Positions 1-12,000 of a stretch of 64,000 bases of DNA are shown here, piece by piece. The notes under the pieces are model-generated. The model was not told where the DNA came from. It saw nothing but the letters and a program-made list of their open reading frames with translations, and ran no database searches. This DNA is from Saturnia japonica (Eukaryota > Arthropoda > Insecta > Lepidoptera > Saturniidae): positions 1,922,001 to 1,986,000 of the forward strand of contig CM065318.1 in the NCBI GenBank assembly GCA_033032175.1, read 5' to 3'. Position 1 is the first letter of the stretch, and each line of letters begins with the position of its first letter. Position numbers and translations under genes: made by a program.

Positions 1-39
1 AAAAACAAATGCACACCTCTCAAGCATATTAAATACCAT

Positions 40-3000
40 CTATATGACGCCCCACCTAACGCAATCGCGGACGAGTCCGTTGAAACGTTCAGCGAATAAC
101 TCATTAGGTTTGAGAACGAATGAGCTAGCATCAGTGTCCTTTGCTCCCACATCAGGTGCGTTCGTCGCCTCAACAGTCACTATGGGCAGCATCACGACAC
201 TCACCGTCAACGCGTTTGGTAGCATCTGAAAGCAGGCAGAACACTTCGAAATGAACATAATTGAATATGCATCTTTATTATTTTGTGTGCTATGTGCTAA
301 GGATCATTCTGTGTTTTAATACAATAGCTGTAGGTACCATCATTTTTTTTTAAACAAAAACGAAAATCAATGATTTTGAGGAGTTTCCCGGTGTATCGAA
401 TTCAAAGGTCCAATGCTAATGAAATTAAAATGGGACCACACTTGAGGTATCCCCTTTGCAACTAAAAGGAATTATCCAAATCGCTTCATAAACAAACAAG
501 TTATTTTAATCCATTAAAAAAACTATACATTCGAATTGATTAACCTCTTTTTTTGAAGTCGGTATAAATAGCATCAAGACAGAAGATATCATGCACAGTG
601 GAAGAGTACTCAGACGCTGCTTCGTTTCAAATAGTTTCAAATAAATAACCTGAGCTTTCGATTGTGGACAACATCGATACGTTACTAAAAATATCATTAA
701 GCTATGTAACAAACGATATTTGTTTCGTACTCATATAAAACCTTATTATCAATACTCGATGGGACTGGCAAACGCAGCTGACAGCTGTCATGCTTTATGT
801 ACTCGTCGAATATTGGAGCTCTTATCGCGAGGCACGCAACAAGAATCGCTGTGCAAAACCGAATCTGAATTCGTATGGTGACCTGAATCGTGTCGGTGGA
901 TATCATCGCAAGTGTTGGAGCAGTCCAAGGTACGTGAGAGCATTGTATTTGTTCCAGCGCTATCGAGTTTTTGAACATCGTTTTTTACCGTATCGAAATT
1001 ACCCAGTGTAGCTAAGCCACCGCTATTTCGGTTCGGTGCGGATGCTACATTTTTTTGGTGCCGAACCCGGGATTTCCACCGATATTATTCTCAATCGTGG
1101 TATATGTTTGTGGTATTTCTGGTCATCGTCGTAGTTCTTACTTAATATTGCGAGTAATCATACCTAAATACCTATTCATATATATCTAAATCGTACAATA
1201 GTTACCATCGAACAGATATTTCACATATATATCATTTGTGTGTCATCGGAAATTATTGTAAGATCTAATTAAGTAATCACTATATTTCATCGGTACTTAA
1301 TTAATTTCATCGGCTTATAATAATTTCATCGACTAAATAGTATTATATATATAAATACATATATTGTGACCTTTCAAATTTTCTTACATATTTTTGTCAT
1401 TTGTTGCAAATCGAAATATAAATTCGAAAATTCATTTGTTTACGTTTTTAAAATTGAATTCTTTTTTCTTCACGGGTCAAATTAATTTGAATTTCTTTTT
1501 TCAATTATCGAACCTAAAATAGTTCATGATGCCGATCTTTAGAAAACATACTACGCGTAAAATGCCAAGTTTAACAAAGGCTAAATCGACCTCTTTTGAG
1601 CAATCTCATACAATTCAAGACTTAGCATCTTTACGCAGAAAACGTACAATTGCTATTAAACGGTTAGCAAAGGCTTTGGAAATCGGTACTTTAGCTATAG
1701 AGGACCCTTCACACAGCGACTTATTTTTATCATATCATCAGGATGTTAAAGAAATTACGTCGAGTTTCGAGAACGCGCATGTTACTATTTTAGACCTAAT
1801 AGATAACTTGGATGACAACGAAAATGATATCCAAGAACATTTTGAAGATATGTATTATCGAATATTATCGATTCACCGGAAATTAACTAAAAGTGAATCT
1901 ACTCAATCGCATAGGACTTCATCACAAAATATTCGTTTGCCGAAAATCGTTCTGCCTAATTTCGGCGGGAACATCAAACAATGGCCCGAATATTTTGATA
2001 CTTTTAACGCTTTAATTCATAATTCTACTTCACTTACAGATACGGAAAAGTTTCATTATTTGATATCTTCTCTTAGCGGCGATGCGTTGTTAGTAGTAAA
2101 AGCGTACCCTATGACTCACGAACATTATCATGATGCGTATAATTCACTTGTTGCTCGCTACAAGTGTAAACGTACCTTAGCGTTTAGCTGTTGGAGAGAT
2201 ATTTTAAATATTGACTTTAAATACATCAACGCGCGCGAGTTCCAGAAGTCGCTTGATCTTTTCGAAGAGAATTTGAGTATTCTAAAAACGATCAACTTAC
2301 CGGTTGCGAATTGGGATTTTGTTTTAGTTTATCACATTTTATCGAAACTTGACAAAGATATCCGCCGTAGTTTTGAGGAAAAATATTCAGATATCGAATT
2401 ACCGTCTTATGATCAACTTAAGAGTTTTCTTCGATCTAAATGCGAAGCTATGTTGCGTGACACACATTTTTCCGAATCGAATGAAGTCATAAAATATCCA
2501 CCTAAGCATAGGCATGTGTCAAATCAATACAAGCATGTTGCTACTTCACAAGCGCTTGTTGTTGCATCTGAAAAATATGATAAAAAGAGTGTGGTTGATA
2601 ATAAAATTGACTCATTTTCGGGTAAGTGTCCTTATTGCAATCAGGCACATGCAATTACATCATGTCAAGAATTTTTAAACAAATCGCTTGACGATCGCCA
2701 GCTTATAGCTAAACAAAAGAACTGGTGTTTTAACTGCTTGAAATCTTCACATCAACTGAAGAATTGCCATTCGATTTTCTCGTGTCGCAAATGCAAACAT
2801 AAACATCATACTTTGCTCCATCGTGACAATTCTAATAACGAGCCAAAGCATATCGGGTCAACTTTGGTGTCAAGATCTCAACCAAACATTACCGTGCTGT
2901 TAGCAACAGCTATCGTTAAAATTGTGGATGCTTCAGGCAACATGCAATCTTTCCGTGCTTTATTTGACACCGGCAGTCAAAGTAGTTTTATTACTGAATC

Positions 3001-6000
3001 GGCGATACAAAAATTAAACTTAAAATCTGTTAAGACTACCGCGAACGTTAGTGGGCTGGGAGATGCGGCAGCACCGATCATCGGTGACGTCGTGTGTTCT
3101 GTCGGAACTGACGGTCGAGTGTTGTACAAATTAAATATGCACGTTATTTCTAAAATATGTGGCGATCAACCAATCGCGCATTTGAACACATCGGGATGGT
3201 CACATATTAAATCGTTATCCTTGGCGGATCCTGGTTTTGATATTCCAGGACCTATCGATTTACTATTCGCTGCGGACGTATTCGCAGAATCTATTCTTAA
3301 CCAACATATTAAAGGCGGTTCCAACCAACCTACCGCGTTTAATTCAATCTTTGGTTGGCTTCTTTTAGGAAAAACATGCATATCGTCTAGTACTTTGTTA
3401 CATACATTACCAGATATCGATAACGAGTTAAATGCTTTAGTACAACGATTTTGGGAACTTGATTCCGTACCAAGTTCATCAATATTGACTCCAGATGAAT
3501 TACTATGCGAGCAAAAGTTTAAGTCTGATCATACTCGCGATGAATCTGACCGATATATGGTACGTATTCCTTTTAAAACTGGATCAGAACCAACCTTCGA
3601 TGGTTCTCGGGATGTTGCATTGCGAAGATTCCACGCTATCGAACGAAGACTATCACGAGATCCGGATCTACATTCACAATACGCAGATTTTATGTCTGAT
3701 TACATAGAGAGCGGTCATATGTCGTTAGTCCCAGTAAACGAAATGGGCAGGGGAAAATATTATATACCACATCATTGTGTTCTACGCCCTGAATCTAAGA
3801 CAACACGATTGCGCGTCGTATTCGATGGTTCAGCGAAAGATCTTAATTTTAGATCACTTAACGATACACAATTTATCGGTCCCAAATTGCAACCTAATAT
3901 ATTGAGTATTCTTCTGCGCTTTCGAGAACATAACGTCGTGTTTATGGCAGACGCACGTCATATGTATCGCCAAATCTTAATTGCACCCGATCATCGTGAT
4001 TATCAGCGTATATTCTGGAGGAGCTCATCTAGTGAAATCCTTCGTGAATATCGTCTTAACACAGTGACTTACGGATTGTCTTCGTCTCCATATCTAGCTT
4101 GTCGTACTCTAAGACAACTTGCTGAAGACGAAGGAGATATTTACCGACCCGCAAAAGAAATCATACTATCGGATGTTTATATCGATGACGTCATTACCGG
4201 TTTTTCTTCTTTTGAACTCGCACAAGATGCAAAATCACAAGTCGTTGCTCTTTTTGATCTCGGAGGTTTTAAACTTCGAAAGTGGGTTAGTAATAATCCA
4301 CAGCTTTTATCCAATCTTCCCAGTGAAGATTGTCTAACAGGTTCTGTATCGCTCGACAATACGGAAACACAAACGTTGAAGGTTTTGGGACTCAGATGGG
4401 ATCCTACCGTAGACGCATTTCTTTTTGAAATCAAACCTTCAAATCGAGTATGCACTAAACGTTCTATCTTAAGTGAAATCGCGCGAATTTTCGATCCGTT
4501 AGGATTTTTATCTCCTATTACAATTCAAGCTAAATGTTTGATTCAAAAGCTTTGGATTCTAGGTGTTGGCTGGGATCAAACTCCACCGGATGAAATCGTC
4601 AATACTTGGAGCATATATCGAAATCAAATGCCACTATTGTTGCAACTAAAAATACCTCGTAAACTCATATGTCCAAATGTAAAATCGTGTGAACTAATCG
4701 GCTTTTGTGACAGCTCTGAAAATGCGTTGGGTACAGTGTTCTATATGTGTGTTACTAATTCCGTTGGTAAAATTCACGTATTCCAGGTTTGCTCCAAAGC
4801 TCGTGTCGCACCTCTAAAACGTATTTCGTTACCACGTCTCGAGCTCTGTGCAGCCGTAATGCTTGCAGACTTATATAAATTCCTACGCGATACTTACCTC
4901 TCTCGTATTAAAATTGACGCTGTCTACTTCTGGTCAGATTCGACAATTGTTCTTTCGTGGTTACGCTCTCATTCTTCACGGTGGTCAACATTCGTCGCTA
5001 ATCGTGTTAGCCACATACAAGACATTACACCCATCGAATGCTGGAACCATGTTCCCTCAAGCGAGAATCCTGCTGACATCTGTTCTAGAGGTCAATTCCC
5101 CAGAGAATTGCTTCACAATATGTTATGGTGGGCGGGACCGTATTGGTTGCATGAAAATCCAGAATCTTGGTCAGTATGTTCAGTTAGCTTATCACACGAA
5201 GATAAAGCCATTGTTGAGAGTGAAGCTCGTAAACCAATAGTTCTAACATCAAAAAATATCGCTAAAGTTGATCCTAACATTTTTGATAATCTTTTTAACC
5301 GCTTCTCGTCTTTGCAAAAAATTGTTAGGATATTAGCTTACATCTATCGTTTCATTAACAAATGTAGACATCTAAATTTTAATAATTACAAGTTTATCAA
5401 TAATCTTGAGCGACACAATGCTTTGATGCAATTAGTAAAACATGTACAAGGTACTACATTTTCAGCAGAAATCATTAACCTAAAGTTGAATAAGCCGTTA
5501 TCAAAACATTTTCGTAAACTTAATCCTTTTATCGATAAACTAGGTGTACTCAGGGTGGGTGGCAGAATTTCTCGTTCGGGCTTAGAATATACACAAAAGC
5601 ACCCTGCTCTCTTACCGCCTAACCATCCTTTTACATTTCTAGTAATTGATTTTATACATCACAGTTATTTACATCCGGGAATTAATACTACTCAATATTT
5701 GCTTCTACAGCAATTATGGATAGTAATCCGCAAACCGCACTATTCGTCATCGTCTCGCTAAATGTATCAAATGCTACCGCGTGAATCCAAAGCCTTTGCA
5801 GCCCTTTATGGCAGAACTTCCATCGTACCGTGTAAATCAAATAAAACCATTCTGTAACGTTGGCGTTGACTTTGGTGGACCCTTTCGCATAAAACTTGGA
5901 CCGCATCGAGGTGCTAAGATCGACAAAGCTTATCTTTATTTATTCGTTTGTCTTGCAACCAAAGCAGTACACCTCGAGGTGGTATCTACTCTTTCGACGG

Positions 6001-9000
6001 ACGGATTTATCGCTGCACTTCGGCGCTTTGTAGCACGTCGCGGCCGATGTAACATAATTCATGCTGACTGCGGTACCAACTTTGTAGGAGCTAGAAATCA
6101 ACTTTCATCTCTTATGCAACACGCTTCCAATGCAGAAAAGATTGAATTTAAATTTAACCCACCGTCAGCTCCTCATTTTGGTGGTATATGGGAAATACAA
6201 ATTAAAGCGGCTAAATCTCATTTACTTCGAGTGGTCGGTGATCAAATCTTAACTTTTGAAGAACTTACGACTTTATTCGTCCAAATTGAAGCTGTTTTAA
6301 ATTCGCGACCTCTATGTTCCATTAGCTCCGATCCAAATGACTTATCAGTTTTAACGCCAGGACATTTTCTTACTTTAGAGCCTTTAACTATTGTTCCTGA
6401 TGATGATCTATCTAATGTTAAACTAAATCCTTCACCGGTGGCAGTTGATACAATCTTTTCATCAGAGTTTCTGGTCCAGATGGAAACACGAATATCTAAA
6501 TTCTCTTACACAACGCGCTAAATGGACCAAAAATTCTAAACCACTACAAATCGGTTCAATGGTAATTATCAAGGACGATAATCGCACTCCACTGCAATGG
6601 CTTCTTGCCAGAGTTGTGGATCTTCTGCCTGGTACTGATGGCATTCCTCGTATTGCATTAGTTAAAACCACAAACAATCATACGATTCAACGACCGTTAG
6701 TTAAGTTATGTCCTCTACCGCTAGAAGACTAACTTAAATCGCTTTAATTCATTATATCTATGTATTTATATGTATCTATATTTTATATATTCTTTTATCG
6801 TATATCTATTTTAGTATATCGTAGTGTTTTTACCGTTCTTATCGTATCTACCGATCCTTGTTCCCCAATTGATCATTTGTCCAGAAAATACCATAGGCAT
6901 TTTGGTGGGCGGGATGTTTCGTACTCATATAAAACCTTATTATCAATACTCGATGGGACTGGCAAACGCAGCTGACAGCTGTCATGCTTTATGTACTCGT
7001 CGAATATTGGAGCTCTTATCGCGAGGCACGCAACAAGAATCCCTGTGCAAAACCGAATCTGAATTCGTATGGTGACCTGAATCGTGTCGGTGGATATCAT
7101 CGCAAGTGTTGGAGCAGTCCAAGGTACGTGAGAGCATTGTATTTGTTCCAGCGCTATCGAGTTTTTGAACATCGTTTTTTACCGTATCGAAATTACCCAG
7201 TGTAGCTAAGCCACCGCTATTTCGGTTCGGTGCGGATGCTACAATATTTGAATATGTTTTAACAGAAATATATTGCTGTCGTGTTTTCCTCGAACAATTG
7301 AATAGAGCGTGAGAGAGACAACTGTAGCTAGGACTGTCTGTACCTATGTAAAATATACGAAAATCATAGTTTCGTATTCCTCTATAATATAACTGAAACG
7401 ATTTCAATGTTTCTTTCAAGAATAATATAAGAAAGACTTTGGCTATGCTTATAATAAATATGTTTTTCATGCCACGTACCAAAACAATTTTCTTATTATA
7501 TCATAATACTTAGTTGCATAATTTCATTGTGATTAGTTTCTCAACGTGACTACATATAGACAAGTATTACTTTTCTGATGTTGGTACGGGCGAGTCAGGT
7601 TGTCCAACATTGGATAACCATCTCAAGCTGTGATTGGTCGCAACCGCATGATGCGCCCTCGCATGACAAGGGCAGGCGATGTTGGTGTCGTAGTTCGTCC
7701 GGCAACCACCACTGAGTCGAGACGTGTATCTTTTGTATGCCTCGTATCACCAATATACAAGTGCTTATATCGTGCCCGACGCCATTACGTGGCTTGGAAG
7801 AAACCCACCTAAAATACCTACTAATTGTCGCGAGTGGAAAGATTATAGTGTGAGTGAGAGTGAAAGCATCAGACACCCAGCCTATGGACAAGAATTCACC
7901 CTGCGTATCGCACTGAATCCTATTGAAATAGCTACACCAGGCGGACCGCGCCGGGCGCGCCCGCCCACAGAAGACCACGCTGATCACACGTTCCCGAAGG
8001 AGGCCAGATCGATCCTAAGGTAGGCTTCCTGATTCGCTCCCCAACATTGATAAATTTTAGTAAATTTAGAAGACTTCATTCGTATATTAATTAATTTGTG
8101 GAAAAATAAGAACATAGGAACATGCCAATGGTAGATTTAAATTGTATTGTAATTGCGTTAAGCTTAAAACCATTCTTATGTACAAAATTCTTTTAATTAT
8201 TTAAGGTCTACGTTGGAATGGACTAAACGCCATCCGTATTTTGTCTCGAGATACCATTCTTACATACAAAAATCTTATGTTTATTTAAGGAATACGTTGG
8301 AATGGACTAAACGCCATCCATATTTCCTCTCGAGATACCATTCTTACATACAAAAATCTTGTGTTTCTTTGAGGAGTACGTTGGAATGGACTAAACGCCA
8401 TCCGTATTTTCACTCGAGATACCATTCTCATGAACAGAATACTTGTGTTTATTTTAAGCCATAAGTACCTACCTGGTTTAATTCACTTTCAAAGGTTTCT
8501 CTAGGATAGACGTCATTTATGTTAATTTTGAATCTTCCCAGCGCCGAGGAGAGCTCGTTGTAGTAGTGGTCAAGGAGTTGCTCGTAGTGGTTCCGACGGA
8601 ACTCCTCGTCGGTTCCCGTAAAGATGAAGTAGAGGAGATCAGCGGCCGGAGACCCAATGTGAACCGTTTGGTAATCTACTACTATCGCTTCGAGGACACC
8701 GTTCTGCAGAAATCAATAAGTAGATAAGTATTTTATTTAAATAGGTAAGGAAAATATCTAATAGTCGATTATTTCTTTACTGAAGCAAACAACTTTCAAT
8801 CAATTCGCACTTGACTAATTTTATAGCATTCCCGACTTCAACCTCGTTGATAAAAACCGGGATTTGAAAACCGGGTGACTTTTACAGCTTCACCGTGACT
8901 TGGGGGCAAGCGCTTAAGGCACTCAGCTGCGAAAGTAAAGACAACTCTCTCAGGGGTGCCAAAGTGGCCGGACCTCGGCTTGGCCTATGTATCCATGTGG

Positions 9001-12000
9001 CATGCGCGTATGTATGTACATATATGTGTAATATATAGTGTGTGGGTAGCTAAGTGATTGCAAATGCAGAGTCACTTGTATCGCGCGAGCGACTGCCTGG
9101 CTTAAGGCTTTCACACGGAGGAACGGACCTAGGCTTGAGTTGCCGCTAGAAAGGGTGGACGTGACGGGCGTGCGGGATCGAAATTGACCGTCCGTCCTCT
9201 GCGGAGAGAACGGTGGTTACGCGGGCGTGGGCGCTGACACGCTCTGTTTAGTGTGACGCTGGAGTAGTTATCGTTTGCTTGCTCTGATTTATCACCGGGG
9301 TCGGTAAAAATATTACGCGGCCGGCGTTTATACCGGAATCATCGGGGACCGGGGTGTAAGTCACGGCTAATTTTATTAGCGGGTTCGCGTGATTCGACGC
9401 GGTGTCGAAATACGATCGCGAGAGAAAACTAACATATGATTCTAACGAAGGAAGTTCCTTATCTCTATGAAGATCTTGCCTTCGGACATAAGGAGGGCTA
9501 TCGGTGAGGTGATGGAAAAATCTGTTTTGAATTATTTGTAGTTTGGCAAAGTTATGTTTGGGCATATGTGTAAACGCGGCGCAACTATATGTCATGATCG
9601 GATAGACACACGTCTTGTATAGTGTAAACTTGTGTCTCGTGGACATTTTGCTTATCGAGCATAATAGAGGATGCAAGCGGCCCGGGACCATGGCGATTGC
9701 CCTGTCCACCACCCCACTGTACCGAAGAGTTTGAGAGGTTCGAGCTTCCTCGGTATTCGGTCTGTATTCGGGCCAAAGAGGCACTCTTGGTAGGATAAAA
9801 TTAAAAATATTATAAATAATGAAATGGCATATTTTTGTTACGAAGTTACTTATCGCGGGGTAGGAGCTAAATTGAAAAATTGAACGACCTGACCGACACA
9901 GAAAAAAAAATACACATATATATACCAGCTGACCCGCGTAACTTCGTCTGCGTCACACTATAGGAAGCTCTTAAAAGGAATCGATTTCCCCCGTTTTTGT
10001 AACATTTTTCTTTAATGCTCCGCTGCTATTGGTCGTAGCGTGATGTTATATAGCCTATAGCATAGTCTTAATTGCGCATAAAGACATTATGCAAAAATAT
10101 TAGAGTACATATAGTTGGTAAATTTCGGGTAAATAAAACGACCAAAACCGGTTTTCGAAACATACTGTATTAAGGTACATTCGATTGAAACAATTATTTT
10201 TTATATCATAATATAACATGCCATCACGCCTGTATCCCCGAAGGGTTAGGCAGAGGTGTACTGATGTACACCCACAGTTTGCTGGGAATGTTTTTAGGTC
10301 CTATGTAATAGGGGGCGAGCCTATTGCCATTAATCAGGCACAAAGCCAAACTCCGAGATGGTACTGAGAATTTCATAGAAAACCCCAACATATCACTCTG
10401 CTCGACCTGGGATTCGAAACCAAGACCTCGATTATAGCAGTCGCGCGTACGACCACTGGACTAATGGGGCAGTTTTACTCAGCTCATTCTTTGCGGTTAA
10501 CTATTGGAATGCGGGATTACCGGACCATGTCGCGTTATGACGTCATGACGCAATTTAGTGTTATTTTTTTCATATTATTTAACACTTTTAACCTTGCCAC
10601 TATAAATACAAATTAAAGTAGAAAGTTCGGACATAGAGTATCCTCGTAAACCGAGGTCTGACAAGAAACTTGCGAAACATCCGGAATAATACGAAATAGT
10701 AATAAACACATACTTAAATAATCCACAAAGAAGATTTAATTATTGCTTTAATGTTTTGAAGCTAATATGTATGTATTCGTAACTAAAAGATGTCAGTTAA
10801 TTGAATGATTTATGATCATACAAATTGATACCATCTCAACCGCCAGATCTAATAAGGCCTATTTGATAGCGTAAATATCACGTACACACATAGAATGTAA
10901 GTTTTTTTTAAATCGTAAATCTAATCATCACCATCATGGTCATTATATTAATACATGAAGCAAAAGCTTTATACCCCTTTGAAGACTGTGAGATTTGGCA
11001 TGGTTAGAGTTTATATGGAGAAGGAGCTAAAATTGAATAGCTGAAAGCTAAAATTTATCTATAATATCTGTTACTAATATATTAAATAAAATAAATTAAT
11101 ACTGCGTATCCTAATCCGACAAGTGCCATTGAACTTAGACCCCCCAAAATATTGACATTGTCACTCAATGAAAAGTGACAGCAAGTGATATAATATTCAT
11201 TGTTTAGGTTCATACTGCGAATGTCAAACAGAAAATAGTCTATAATAAAAAGTCGCTGGTCGAATTTCGATCATTCGGCGACCGCTAGTACCATTGAATG
11301 AGTGATTTTTATACATATTTATATACATATTTACTTATGTAATTAGTTTCTCAGAAACGGCGGCAACGATTTCGATGAAATTTTGTATTCAGATAATGTT
11401 TTACATTCCAAGTTTTACCTATGTAGTGTTTTTCTTTTCTTTTATTTTTGCCGAACAAATATTATTACCCAAGATATTAATTATATTAGTTATATGTAAA
11501 TAACAAACCATCATTATGTTTCGACATTTGATTTTATAAATCTTGATCTTATTTTTGCTAGAACGCGATAGTGGAATGAATTTTATTAATTTAATGGTAC
11601 AGATTTAATAAAAAAAATAACTTACCAATCTTCTGAAAAGTAAATTGCTTAATCTGTAATCGCCATGTATTAGCACAGGTACACCCAAAGGCTTTCTGAT
11701 CTCCATATAAGTATTAGAACTTTCATCTACTTTGAAAAAACTCTTCAGTTTCTTTTTAGAATCTTCATTATCCACAATTTCAATAGTATTATTGTAATAT
11801 TGTACCAAAATGTTTTTATTCATTTTTCTTAAAGGAACTGTGAACTTTTCAATGAGTCTATCATAGTTTTTGGGTAGTTCCTTTTTGTATACGAAAGAGA
11901 ACGAATGAAACTTAGCCATATTTTCTATTGAAGTTTTAGAGTGTTCCCAGTCTACAGATTCAAGTCTGTTGTATGTACTATAACCGTTTTCAGTTAAGTC

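Larger units (their letters stand above)
721..7243 (+). mobile_element. BEL/Pao LTR retrotransposon, recent but frameshifted
   Basis: The 6523-bp element is bounded by 329-bp direct LTRs (721-1049 and 6915-7243) that start TG and end CA. They differ at one position seen (848 G versus 7042 C). A 5-bp target duplication ATATT flanks it (716-720 and 7244-7248). A tRNA-type primer site follows the 5' LTR, and a purine-rich tract (GGTGGGCGGGA, 6904-6914) precedes the 3' LTR. The pol order protease, RT, RNase H, integrase and the DUF1759/DUF1758/DUF5641-type segments identify BEL/Pao. Near-identical LTRs imply a young insertion. Two reading-frame breaks in the integrase region suggest this copy is not autonomous. 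It lies antisense within the last intron of the CHK-like gene. Confidence 0.93.

Noticed and set aside
697..1011. Open frames on both strands inside the LTR (repeated at 6873-7205)
   Set aside because: They lie wholly in the BEL/Pao LTR. Being present twice reflects LTR duplication, not coding function.
8213..8464. Calling the 84-bp repeat ORF a gene
   Set aside because: It is short, intronic and lacks any signal of transcription; kept as a repeat with a finding.
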